Of a stretch of 64,000 nt of DNA, positions 8,232-16,455 are shown one piece after another (positions within the stretch are counted from its first letter, which is position 1; every line of letters begins with the position of its first letter). Source of the stretch: an uncultured Anaerolineales bacterium (GTDB lineage: Bacteria > Chloroflexota > Anaerolineae > Aggregatilineales > Aggregatilineaceae). The notes under the pieces are model-generated. The model searched no databases. It was given only the letters and a program-made list of their open reading frames with translations, and was not told the DNA's origin. The stretch spans positions 62,001 through 126,000 of the forward strand of contig CAKZOB010000073.1 in assembly GCA_937135955.1 (NCBI GenBank), read 5' to 3'. Both the position numbers and the translations under genes were made by a program.

Positions 8232-9565
8232 ATGCTAAGGGATTTTTCAAAAGGAGCGGCACCTGTCCCCCTAACAACAATGTTTTTTCTCTCCATCGTC
8301 CTGGTGGCAGCGCTGGCCCTACCGGGGTTCAGCGCAACCGCTCAGGCTCCTCGCACCATCACCTTCTGGCATGCCATGAGCGGCAGCCGTGGCGAAGTGG
8401 TGCAACAACTGGTGGATAAGTTCAACGCCGCCAACCCTGATGTGCAGGTAGTGGCCGAGTATACCGGTAGCTATGTGGAGACCCTCACCAAAGCGCTGAC
8501 CGCCTACAGCGCGGGCGAAGGGCCACATATCGTCCAGGTCTATGAAGTTGGCACGCGCACCATGCTCGATTCTGGCGCGATTGTCTCCATCATGGAAGTC
8601 AGCGGGGGCCAACTGGATCAGAGCAAGTTCGTGCAGCCCATCCTCAACCACTACGCCATTGATGGCGAACTGCGTTGTATGCCCTTCAACAGCTCCACGG
8701 CCATGCTCTACTACAACAAAGACATGTTCCGCGCTGTGGGCCTCGACCCCGAACAGCCGCCCAGACCTTCTCCGAGGTCTACGAAGTGAGCAAGAAGATC
8801 ATAGACGCAGGGATGGCCAGGTACGGCATTTCCTTGGGCTGGCCAGCGTGGATTCTGGAGCAGATGTTCGCCATGCCCGATCAGCTCCTGGCCGACCAGA
8901 ACAACGGGCGCGATGGCCTGGCGACCGAAGTCTACTTCAATAGCGACTTCGGCGTGAAGGTGCTGAGCAAATGGCAGAATGGCGTGCTGTTCTACGGCGG
9001 GCGCGAGTACGCGGCCAACGATCCCTTCATCGCGGGCGAGTTCGCCAGGCTGGCCCAGAGCACGTCCAGCCTGGGTGGTATTCAGAAGAGCGTGCAGTTC
9101 GACCTGGGCACGGCCTTCCTGCCTATCCTCGATGGCTACGAGCGCACGGGTTACAATGTGGTCGGCGGCGGCTGCCTGTGGACGATGAAGGGCAAGCCTG
9201 CCGAAGACTATGAGGCCGTCTGGCGCTTCTTCCAGTTCCTGTCCGAAGTAGAGCAGGACATGTTGTGGCACAAGGGCACCGGCTACTTCCCGGCCAGCAA
9301 TGCCACGGTGGAAGCCCTGGAAGCCGAAGGCTGGTTCGAGCAGAATCCTAACTTCCGCACCGCCTTCGACCAGATTCTCGCCGGTAACGACACGCCGGCA
9401 GCCCGTGGTGTGCTGTTGGGCGACTTCGTGATCATCCGCGATATCGTCGGCGCGGCTATCGAGGACGCGCTGGTCAACGGTGTTGATCCCAAGCAGGCGC
9501 TCGATGCCGCTGTCGAAGAGTCCAACCAGGTGCTGGCCGACTACGCCGCGCTGGTGGGAGAGTAA
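8232..9565 (+). pseudogene. ugpB: UgpB-like solute-binding protein, split by a frameshift
   Basis: Two overlapping frames encode halves of one protein similar to the sn-glycerol-3-phosphate binding protein. The first half (to 8789) has a signal peptide and TFWHAMSGSRGEVV, QVYEVGTRTML, FNSSTAMLYYNKDMF and GLDPEQPP. The second half (usable from about 8763) has TFSEVYEVSKKI, GWPAWILEQ, NNGRDG, GGGCLWTMKGK and a C-terminus ending AALVGE. UgpB proteins read DPEQPPKTW/F here, so one A appears missing in the run at 8761-8765 (CCCAGACC instead of CCCAAGACC). This could be a real recent mutation or a sequencing/assembly error. The start is ambiguous (TTG 8229, ATG 8232 or ATG 8280). It would feed the permeases at 9642 and 10520. 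Confidence 0.85.
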
Positions 9566-9580
9566 CACCTCTGGTAACCG

Positions 9581-9611
9581 CAGGGGGCGGGGATAATACC
9601 TGCCCCCTTTT
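9581..9611 (+). terminator. Intergenic hairpin (attenuator-like terminator) between ugpB and ugpA
   Basis: A 7-bp GC-rich stem (AGGGGGC 9582-9588 with GCCCCCT 9602-9608), possibly extended inside by a GG/CC pair, followed by TTTT. Hairpins at this place often let the binding protein be made in excess over the permeases by partial termination or by protecting the upstream mRNA. Confidence 0.65.
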
Positions 9612-9641
9612 GCTGCAAGTCAGTCCCCGAGGATTACGGCG

Positions 9642-10523
9642 TTGACTACGGTATTCCCGAATCGCATCCTCCCTTACCTCTTGCTCGCACCAAGCATCCT
9701 GCTGGTGCTGGTCTTCTTCATCTATCCCTCGATCCAGAGCGTCGAACTCAGCCTGTACCTGGTCAATCGGGTGCGCGACGTGAAAGCGTACGTCGGCCTG
9801 GAGAATTTTCAGCGCCTGTTTGAGTCCGATGCCTATCTGGACTCCCTGCGCATCACCGTCATTTTCACGGTGATCGTGGTGTTCAGTTCGCTGACGATCA
9901 GCCTGGCGCTGGCGGTAGGAGCCAGCCAGCCGATCAAGGGCTTTGGCGTCTACCGCACCATGTTGATCTGGACATATGCGCTGTCCCCTTCGGTGGCGGG
10001 GGTGATCTGGGTGCTGCTGACTGACCCGGCCATCGGCATCCTCACCGACGTGCTCAGGCATTTTGGGGTGGTCTTCAACTGGCGGCGCGGGCAGACCGAC
10101 GCGCTGATCTTTGTGAGCATGGCCGCCACGTGGAAGATTTTGGGCTACAACATCCTGTTCTTCCTGGCCGGTCTGAAGAACATCCCTCACGAGGTGCTGG
10201 AGGCGGCTTCGCTGGATGGGGCAGGAGCCTGGCGGCGCTTCTGGCGGATGGTGTTGCCGCTGCTCACGCCGACTATTCTCTTCCTGCTGATCATGAACAC
10301 ACTCTATGCTTTCTTCGAGACGTTCGGTCTGATTGACATCACCACTCAGGGCGGCCCTGGCCGGGCGACCGAAATCCTGATCTATCGGCTCTATCTGGAC
10401 GGCTTCCGCAGCGCCAGTCGCATTGGGTTGGCTTCTGCCCAATCCATCCTCATGCTGATCATCGTGGCCGCACTCATCCTCTTCCAGTATCGTTTTGTCA
10501 GCCGCAGGACGTTTTACCAATGA
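9642..10523 (+). CDS. ugpA: ABC transporter permease, UgpA type
   Basis: 293 aa, six hydrophobic helices, starting at TTG 9642 with a GAGG site about 9 bases upstream. The cytoplasmic EAA loop is clear (EAASLDGAGAWRRFWRMVLP), the contact site for the ATPase. Phrases such as LIWTYALSPSVAGVIWV, WKILGYNILFF and YAFFETFGLID match the UgpA branch of the carbohydrate-uptake CUT1 permeases. It pairs with the overlapping UgpE-like gene. No ATPase gene is present in the operon, so a shared UgpC/MsmK-like ATPase elsewhere is presumably used. Confidence 0.9.
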   Translation: MTTVFPNRILPYLLLAPSILLVLVFFIYPSIQSVELSLYLVNRVRDVKAYVGLENFQRLFESDAYLDSLRITVIFTVIVVFSSLTISLALAVGASQPIKGFGVYRTMLIWTYALSPSVAGVIWVLLTDPAIGILTDVLRHFGVVFNWRRGQTDALIFVSMAATWKILGYNILFFLAGLKNIPHEVLEAASLDGAGAWRRFWRMVLPLLTPTILFLLIMNTLYAFFETFGLIDITTQGGPGRATEILIYRLYLDGFRSASRIGLASAQSILMLIIVAALILFQYRFVSRRTFYQ

Positions 10524-11383
10524 GCGCTGTGACTGCTTCTACTGCCCAAGCCAAAGTGATCTACGCCGAACGCTGGCGGCACCGGCTCTATCCCATCGTC
10601 ATGTATCTGGTCATGGCAACTGCCGTGCTGCTGGTGACCTTCCCGCTGATCTATGCGTTCGTCCTCGCCACGCAGGAGACCAGCACGGGGACGCTGCACC
10701 TCGGCGGTGCGCTGATCGAAAACGCCACCACCGCCTGGGAACGGGTGCACATGGGCCGGTTGATGGTCAACACCCTGATCGTCGCCCTGACGGTGGCGCT
10801 GGGCAAAATTCTGCTGAGCCTGTTGGGCGCGTTCGGGCTGATCTATTTCCGCGTGCGCGGCGGGATGATCATCCTGGCGCTGGTCATGCTCACGCACCTG
10901 CTCCCGCTGCCAGTGCGCATCGTCCCCACTTATGACCTGTTGACCGAATTGGGCCGGGTAGACACCTTCAAGGGGCTGACCATCCCCTTCTTCGCCAGCG
11001 CGACGGGCCTGCTGCTCTTCCAACAGTTCTTCCGCACCGTGCCCACCGACCTGGCCGATGCCGCCCGCGTGGACGGCGCGGGGCCGTTCCGTTTCTTCGT
11101 CAGCATCCTGGTGCCGGTGTCGCGCACCAATATCGGCGCGCTGTTTCTGATCGAGTTCGTCTACATGTGGAACCAATACCTGTGGCCGCTCATCGTCGCC
11201 AATTCCGACCGCACCCGCCAGGTGCAGGTGGGCATCAAACAACTGGTGGCCACGGACTCGGTCATCGAATGGGGGGTGCTGACATCGGGCGCGCTGATGA
11301 TCATCATCCCGCCGCTGATCGTGTTGCTGGCGCTACAGAATAGCCTGATGTCGGGCCTCACTGCCTCTTCGGAAGACTTCTGA
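10520..11383 (+). CDS. ugpE: ABC transporter permease, UgpE type
   Basis: 287 aa; its ATG (10520) overlaps the TGA of the preceding permease (ATGA), so the two are translationally coupled. Six helices; EAA loop DAARVDGAGPFRFFVSILVP. The segment HLLPLPVRIVPTYDLL and WNQYLWPLIVANSD are typical of UgpE-branch inner-membrane subunits. Substrate by homology: glycerol-3-phosphate or glycerophosphodiesters. The CUT1 family also transports sugars, so this remains an inference strengthened by the phosphatase gene next door. Confidence 0.9.
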   Translation: MSAVTASTAQAKVIYAERWRHRLYPIVMYLVMATAVLLVTFPLIYAFVLATQETSTGTLHLGGALIENATTAWERVHMGRLMVNTLIVALTVALGKILLSLLGAFGLIYFRVRGGMIILALVMLTHLLPLPVRIVPTYDLLTELGRVDTFKGLTIPFFASATGLLLFQQFFRTVPTDLADAARVDGAGPFRFFVSILVPVSRTNIGALFLIEFVYMWNQYLWPLIVANSDRTRQVQVGIKQLVATDSVIEWGVLTSGALMIIIPPLIVLLALQNSLMSGLTASSEDF

Positions 11384-11384
11384 T

Positions 11385-12197
11385 ATGTCGCTGCTGGCTG
11401 ATGGTGTGCGCGGCTTCCTGCTGGACATGGACGGCACGTTCTACCTGAGCGACCGTCTGCTGCCCGGGGCCAGAGAGTTCTGGGAATTCACCCAGGCAGC
11501 GGGTATGCCCGTGCTGTTCCTCTCCAACAATTCCTCGAAGAACCGCGCCGCCTACGCCCGTAAGATCAACGGCATGGGAATTCCGGTCACCGTCGAGCAT
11601 ATTTTCACGTCGGGCGAGGCGACGGCGCTCTATTTGCAGCGCCTCGCCCCGCCCGGCGCGGCAGTGGCCGTCTTTGGCACGCCCGACCTGGAGCAGACCT
11701 TCGCGGCGGCGGGCTTCGCCCTGACCCTGGAACAGCCCGCCTACGTGGTGCTGGGCTTCGATACGACGATTGACTACGCCAAACTGACGCGCCTGTGCGA
11801 CCTGGTGCGCGCCGGACTGCCCTACCTGGCCACGCATCCCGATTTCAACTGTCCGGTGGCGGGCGGGGTCATCCCCGACATCGGCGCAATCATCGCCTTC
11901 GTCGAGGCCTCGACCGGACGGCGGCCCGATGTGATCATCGGCAAACCCAACCGGCATATCCTCGACATGGCCGCCGCGCGGCTGAGGCTGCCGGTCGAGG
12001 CGCTGTGCATGGTGGGCGACCGGCTTTACACCGATATCGCCATGGGGCAGAACGCGCCGATCCACACAGCGCTGGTGCTCAGCGGGGAGACCAGTCGCGC
12101 CGACCTGCTGAACAGCCCCTACCGACCCGACTACGTTTTCGAGAACCTGGCCGAACTGACGCAACACCTGCGCGCCGAATACACAGACAGCCGCTAA
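11385..12197 (+). CDS. HAD-superfamily IIA phosphatase (NagD / glycerol-phosphatase-like)
   Basis: 270 aa. Motif I DMDGTFYL gives the nucleophile Asp and the acid/base Asp; motif II is FLSNNSS; the motif III Lys lies in IIGKPN; motif IV is MVGDRLYTDIAMG. A C2 cap domain lies between motifs II and III, as in subclass IIA (NagD, 4-nitrophenylphosphatase, glycerol-3-phosphate phosphatase). It starts one base after the stop of ugpE, so it is part of the operon. A cytoplasmic phosphatase acting on the imported phosphoester, for example glycerol-3-phosphate, would fit; the substrate is not proven. Confidence 0.88.
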   Translation: MSLLADGVRGFLLDMDGTFYLSDRLLPGAREFWEFTQAAGMPVLFLSNNSSKNRAAYARKINGMGIPVTVEHIFTSGEATALYLQRLAPPGAAVAVFGTPDLEQTFAAAGFALTLEQPAYVVLGFDTTIDYAKLTRLCDLVRAGLPYLATHPDFNCPVAGGVIPDIGAIIAFVEASTGRRPDVIIGKPNRHILDMAAARLRLPVEALCMVGDRLYTDIAMGQNAPIHTALVLSGETSRADLLNSPYRPDYVFENLAELTQHLRAEYTDSR

Positions 12198-12210
12198 CTT
12201 CCCGCGCGTG

Positions 12211-12239
12211 TTGTCTTGTGCGCCTGACCTTTCTATAAT
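12211..12239 (+). promoter_or_regulatory. Strong sigma-70-like promoter abutting the start codon (leaderless)
   Basis: TTGTCT at 12211-12216, exactly 17 bases, then a perfect TATAAT at 12234-12239. The start codon ATG is at 12247, where transcription would begin, and no Shine-Dalgarno lies upstream. This predicts a leaderless mRNA for the glycosidase-like gene. Confidence 0.7.
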
Positions 12240-12246
12240 CCGCCCC

Positions 12247-13956
12247 ATGGACGCTCTCTCCGCCCGCTCACGCACTCTATTCGGTTTCCAGCCGCGCACC
12301 CTGCTTGTGCTTGCGGCCCTGGCGTTGATGGCCAGCGTCGCACTGGCGTTCGATCTGGCATTCGAAGGGGCCATCTACGACTACTTCTGGCAGGTGACCG
12401 GTGAAACCGAGCCACTGGAACAGTTGCTCGGCTTCGGGCAGTACCTGGTGCGCGGGACGCGCGCGCAACCCGACACGCAGCCCTTCGCCCATATCCCCCT
12501 GGCCGACGTGAATCCCTTTGCGGTCAACACCTTTCTGGAGCAAGAGGTCGAGCCAGCCAAACGCGAGCGGCAGATACAGATGATCGCCGAGGCGGGCTTC
12601 GGCTGGATACGCCAGCAATTCCCCTGGGAAGACATCGAGATTCACGCCAAAGGCGACTTCACCGACCGGCGCAACCTGGAGGTACACGGGGTCATCAGCG
12701 CCTGGGACAAGTACGATCAGATTGTGGCCTTGGCCGAACAGTACGGGTTGCGCATCATGGCGCGGTTGGGCGGCCCCATGCCCGCCTGGAGCCTGCCGGA
12801 AGGCACGACCAACCGCTACACGCCGCCCGCTGACTTTCAGGACTTCGTGGACTACGCGGTCGCCGTGGCGACGCGCTATCGCGGGCGTATTCAGCACTAC
12901 CAGGTGTGGAACGAGCCGAATCTCTACCCCGAATGGGGCGAGCAGATGGTCAACGCCGAGGCGTATACCGATTTGCTGTGCCGCACCTACCGCGCCCTGA
13001 AAGCCATTGACCCGCAGATCGTGGTCATCACCGGCGCGATCGGCCCGACGATCGATCTGAGCGGGCGCAACGCCTACGACGTGCTCTACCTGCAACGGAT
13101 GTATCAGGCCGGGGCGGGCGCATGTTTCGACGTACTGGCCGTGCAGGGCTATGGCCTGTGGAGCGGCCCCACCGACCGCCGCCTGCGCCCGACGACGATC
13201 AACTTCCAGCGCCATCTATATTTGCGCGATGTGATGGTCGCCAACGGGGATGCGCACAAGCCGATCTGGATCAGCGAGGCGGGCTGGAATCCCGTCCCCA
13301 ACGATCCGGCCATCGCCGACCTGGAGCGCTACGGGCGAGTGACGATGGAGCAGGCCGCCGCCTGGGGGCCACTGGCCTATCAGCGCGCCGCCGAAGAATG
13401 GCCCTGGATCGGCGTGATCGCCTGGTGGTATTTCAAACGCGCCGACGATTCCGAGCGGGGGCAGAGCTGGTACTACTTCCGGCTGGTCGAGCCGGACTTC
13501 ACACCCACGCCCGTTTATGAGGCGCTCAAGGCGTATATGACCGGCCAGAGACCGCAGGTACTCGGCGCGGGGCGGCATGGGCTGACCGCGCGAGGGGTGA
13601 TCAGTCACGAGTCAGACGGGAGCGAAACGCGGACTTTCCGCGTCCGCGGCACGGCGGCCTACCTATGTCACGAGGCGTTGCCGGACGCGCGCACGGTGAC
13701 GCTCCGCGTAAACGGCGGCGCAGCGCGAACGATTGTCCTGGCAGCGGGGACGGCGGGTTGCGCGGCGCTGAGCGAGCGTCTGGGTGGGGAAACGCATACC
13801 CTGGCCCTGAGCACAGACGATTGGGACGGTTTGCACAGCCTGGTTGTGCTCGATCACACGGCGCGACATCGTCTGCCGTGGCTGCTGGCGGGCTTGCTCG
13901 CAGCAGGGGGAGCGGTCATCGTGCTGGGCCGCGCGGTGGGCGCCCGGCCAGGCTGA
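12247..13956 (+). CDS. Membrane-anchored glycoside-hydrolase-like (TIM barrel) protein
   Basis: 569 aa. One N-terminal membrane segment (about residues 17-40), a large extracytoplasmic TIM-barrel domain (about 60-430), a small beta domain, and a C-terminal membrane segment (WLLAGLLAAGGAVIVLG). The barrel has the acid/base motif YQVWNEPNLYPEWG and a second Glu in KPIWISEAGWN, where clan GH-A enzymes (GH5/GH39-like) place acid/base and nucleophile. Family level cannot be fixed. ATG 12247 is preferred over the upstream GTG 12208 because a perfect -10 box lies between them. It is followed 20 bases later by a GT39-like glycosyltransferase, suggesting joint work on a surface glycan. Confidence 0.82.
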   Translation: MDALSARSRTLFGFQPRTLLVLAALALMASVALAFDLAFEGAIYDYFWQVTGETEPLEQLLGFGQYLVRGTRAQPDTQPFAHIPLADVNPFAVNTFLEQEVEPAKRERQIQMIAEAGFGWIRQQFPWEDIEIHAKGDFTDRRNLEVHGVISAWDKYDQIVALAEQYGLRIMARLGGPMPAWSLPEGTTNRYTPPADFQDFVDYAVAVATRYRGRIQHYQVWNEPNLYPEWGEQMVNAEAYTDLLCRTYRALKAIDPQIVVITGAIGPTIDLSGRNAYDVLYLQRMYQAGAGACFDVLAVQGYGLWSGPTDRRLRPTTINFQRHLYLRDVMVANGDAHKPIWISEAGWNPVPNDPAIADLERYGRVTMEQAAAWGPLAYQRAAEEWPWIGVIAWWYFKRADDSERGQSWYYFRLVEPDFTPTPVYEALKAYMTGQRPQVLGAGRHGLTARGVISHESDGSETRTFRVRGTAAYLCHEALPDARTVTLRVNGGAARTIVLAAGTAGCAALSERLGGETHTLALSTDDWDGLHSLVVLDHTARHRLPWLLAGLLAAGGAVIVLGRAVGARPG

Positions 13957-13976
13957 CCGGCGAGGCAGGGGCAGCA

Positions 13977-16064
13977 GTGACTGAGCAATGGATCGGGCGG
14001 TGGAGCAGGCAAATAGCCGACGTTCTGCGCCGTCACGCCTGGCCTGCGCCGGCGATTGTGTTGCTGCTGGCCTTTGCTGTGCGCTTTCACGCCCTGGAAG
14101 CACAATCGCTGTGGAACGACGAGGGCAACAGCCTGCGCCTGGCCGAGCGGAGCGTCGCTGACCTGATTGATGCTGCCGGACGCGACATTCACCCTGCAGG
14201 CTACTACCTGGCGCTGAAGGGCTGGATCGCGCTGGCGGGCACCAGCGAATTGGGCCTGCGTTCGCTCTCGGCGCTGCAGGGCACGCTGACCGTCGCGCTG
14301 ACGGTTGCGCTGGGGCGGACGCTCTTCGGCGGTGCGGCGGGGACGCTGGCCGGGTTGTTCGTCGCGCTCAGCCCCTTTGCCGTGTACTACAGCCAGGAAA
14401 CGCGCATGTATGCCCAACTCGCCCTGCTCAGCGCGGCGAGCATGGCCCTCTTCGCCCGCTGGCTGGCAGGGGCGTCTGTAGGGGCGTATCGCAATACCCC
14501 CCTACGGGAGAGCGAGAAGTCACCGCAGAGACGCGGAGAGCGCAGAGGAAAGGCAGAAGATAAGTATTTCAGGTTCTTCTCTGCGTCCTCTGCGTCTCTG
14601 CGGTTCAGGCTTGCGCTGGCGCTGGCCCTGGTGAACGCCGCCGGGCTGTACACCCAGTATTCGTTTCCCTTCACCCTGCTGGCGCAGGGCGTATTGTTCG
14701 TCGTGTGGATCATCTGGCGCAGCCGGGCAGGCCGTCCCTGGCGCGGCGCGGTGACTGGCTTCGCCGCCCTCAATTTGCTGACGCTGGCGCTGTTCGCCCC
14801 CTGGCTACCCACCGCCTGGAAACAGGTCACGACCTGGCCGCGCACCGGCGAAGACCTGGCCCTGGGCGAGCAGATGCGCACCGTCCTCACCTGGCTCGTC
14901 TACGGCAACACAGCGGGCGCGGTGGCGCTGTTGCAATTCCTGTGGCCAGGCGTGTTGTGGCTGGCCGCGCTGGGGTCAGCGCGGGGGCGCGCAGGCGGCT
15001 GGCGCGTCGCTTTGCCGCTGATCTGGGCGACGATAGTCGTCGGGGCGCTGTTCGCCTCCGGCGCATACCGCCTGGCCAACCTCAAGTTCCTGCTGCCCGC
15101 ACAGGTTGCCCTGGCCTTGCTGCTGGCCGAAGGAACGCGGCGGCTGTGGGACTGGGGCGGACGCCTGTTGCTCCTCAGCACCCGGCAATCCCGTGCCATT
15201 GCTCGCCTGTTGGCGCTCGTGTGCGCAGCGCAGGTCGCCTTGGGCAACGCGCAGGCGCTCGATGCGCTGTACACCGATCCCGCTTATGCCCGCGCCGACT
15301 ATCGAGCCATCGCCGCCCACCTGATGAGCGACGAGCGCCCCGGTGATGCTGTCATCCTCGACGCGCCCAATCAGGTCGAGGTGTTCAGTTACTATTATCG
15401 CGGCAACGCGCCAGTGTACCCCTTGCCGCGCGGGCTGGGGGGTGACGATGCAGCAACACAGGCGGAAGTGACAGCTATCCTGGGGCAGAGTCGGCGTATC
15501 TTCGCCGTATTCTGGGGCGAGGACGAGCGCGATCCGCGCCGGGTCGTGCAGGCGACGCTGGACGCTGGCGCTTTTCCGGTCGCCTCGACATGGTACGGCG
15601 ACGTGCGGCTGGCGCAATACGCCGTGCTTGGCCCGGCACCGGACGCGCCGGCTGTCACCCTGGACGTTCGTTTCGGCGAGGCGCTGCACCTGACTGGCTA
15701 CGCGCTCAGCGCGCCTGCTGCCCGCCCTGGCGACGCGCTCGGCGTGACCCTGTTCTGGACGGCAGACGCGCCACTCCCTGCGCGCTACAAGGTCAGCGTG
15801 CAGCTTCTCGCGCCAGATGGAACACTGAGCGCGCAACACGACGCCGAACCAGCCAACAACCTGGCCCCGACCACGACCTGGATGCCCGGTCAGGTGGTGA
15901 AGGATACGCACGGAGTAGCGGTGCCCCTCACAGCGCCGCCGGGTACTTATACGCTGGCCGTGGCGGTGTACCCGCTCGATACGCCCCAGGAGCGCCTGCC
16001 TGTGCGCACGGAGGATGCCCGCCGCAGCGATTTGCTGCCTCTGGCATCCCTGGCGGTGCGCTGA
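13977..16064 (+). CDS. GT39/ArnT-like membrane glycosyltransferase with in-frame repeat insertions
   Basis: 695 aa from GTG 13977; a longer in-frame reading would run back into the preceding gene and lacks membrane-protein character. GT-C architecture: first helix WPAPAIVLLLAFAVRF, then a short loop with the acidic motif NDEGNSLR and DIHPAGYYLALKGW typical of PMT/ArnT-like enzymes, ten or more helices in total, and a soluble beta domain at the C-terminus (about 560-695). Residues about 168-209 are not typical of the family. They read ASVGAYRNTPLRESEK and SPQRRGERRGKAEDKY and are encoded by two palindromic repeats at 14478-14603. The donor would be a polyprenyl-phosphate sugar and the acceptor is unknown. 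Confidence 0.85.
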   Translation: MTEQWIGRWSRQIADVLRRHAWPAPAIVLLLAFAVRFHALEAQSLWNDEGNSLRLAERSVADLIDAAGRDIHPAGYYLALKGWIALAGTSELGLRSLSALQGTLTVALTVALGRTLFGGAAGTLAGLFVALSPFAVYYSQETRMYAQLALLSAASMALFARWLAGASVGAYRNTPLRESEKSPQRRGERRGKAEDKYFRFFSASSASLRFRLALALALVNAAGLYTQYSFPFTLLAQGVLFVVWIIWRSRAGRPWRGAVTGFAALNLLTLALFAPWLPTAWKQVTTWPRTGEDLALGEQMRTVLTWLVYGNTAGAVALLQFLWPGVLWLAALGSARGRAGGWRVALPLIWATIVVGALFASGAYRLANLKFLLPAQVALALLLAEGTRRLWDWGGRLLLLSTRQSRAIARLLALVCAAQVALGNAQALDALYTDPAYARADYRAIAAHLMSDERPGDAVILDAPNQVEVFSYYYRGNAPVYPLPRGLGGDDAATQAEVTAILGQSRRIFAVFWGEDERDPRRVVQATLDAGAFPVASTWYGDVRLAQYAVLGPAPDAPAVTLDVRFGEALHLTGYALSAPAARPGDALGVTLFWTADAPLPARYKVSVQLLAPDGTLSAQHDAEPANNLAPTTTWMPGQVVKDTHGVAVPLTAPPGTYTLAVAVYPLDTPQERLPVRTEDARRSDLLPLASLAVR
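14478..14603 (+). repeat. Two palindromic repeats inside a coding frame
   Basis: Palindrome 1 (14478-14505): GTAGGGGCGTAT, centre, then ATACCCCCCTAC. Palindrome 2 (14523-14603, 81 bases = 27 codons): left arm from CCGCAGAGACGCGGAG, right arm ending GCGTCTCTGCGG, with an AT-richer centre. Degraded relatives of palindrome 2 (GCAGAG / CTCTGCG arms) lie in gaps at 33943, 39361, 58333 and near 26020. Here both sit inside the glycosyltransferase frame without breaking it. Confidence 0.8.
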
Positions 16065-16178
16065 GCGTGTTTGTTCTCGGCGAAGGGGACGAGTGCACCC
16101 GCGGTTTGATCTGTCTCTGTCCTCTGCGCTCTGTGCGTCTCCCAGCTTCAAAACCCCTGCTCAAGACACGAATGCACC

Positions 16179-16348
16179 CAGGGGCCGGGGGGATTGCATC
16201 AAACCGCTTGCCGCTTTACCTCACCCCCAGCCTCGCTACGCTCGGCGAGGCGCACCAGCGCCGAGTGGGGGTGAGGTCAACCAGAAGATCACACCTGAGC
16301 TTACTTCTGCCCATGGTTCTGCTGGCTGGTTTTGATGCGATTACCCTG
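16179..16348 (+). repeat. Family B mobile-like repeat, copy 1 (in the 16065-16455 gap)
   Basis: Ends are inverted repeats: the left end reads ATTGCATCAAACCGC, the right end GGTTTTGATGCGAT followed by TACCCTG. Inside is an inverted pair CTCACCCCCAGCCTCGC / GAGTGGGGGTGAGG. The same element occurs at 28468 and 51606 (inverted) and, interrupted, at 54334. The rest of this gap holds an eroded palindrome fragment (16110-16150) and the short leader of the dehydrogenase gene, which has an inverted pair GGTATAC (16381) / GTATACC (16431) of unknown meaning. Confidence 0.8.
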
Positions 16349-16455
16349 ACCCAGGGACCAACTCCGCAGCGCGGCAATGCGGTATACTGGAAGTAACTCC
16401 GCAGGACTGACCAGCGGATGGTCGGTCGCCCGTATACCTGCTGCGAGGGAAAATC

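Noticed and set aside
8229-9565. Programmed frameshifting in ugpB
   Set aside because: No slippery heptamer, internal Shine-Dalgarno or downstream structure was seen at the junction, and UgpB is not known to need it; a simple base loss explains it.
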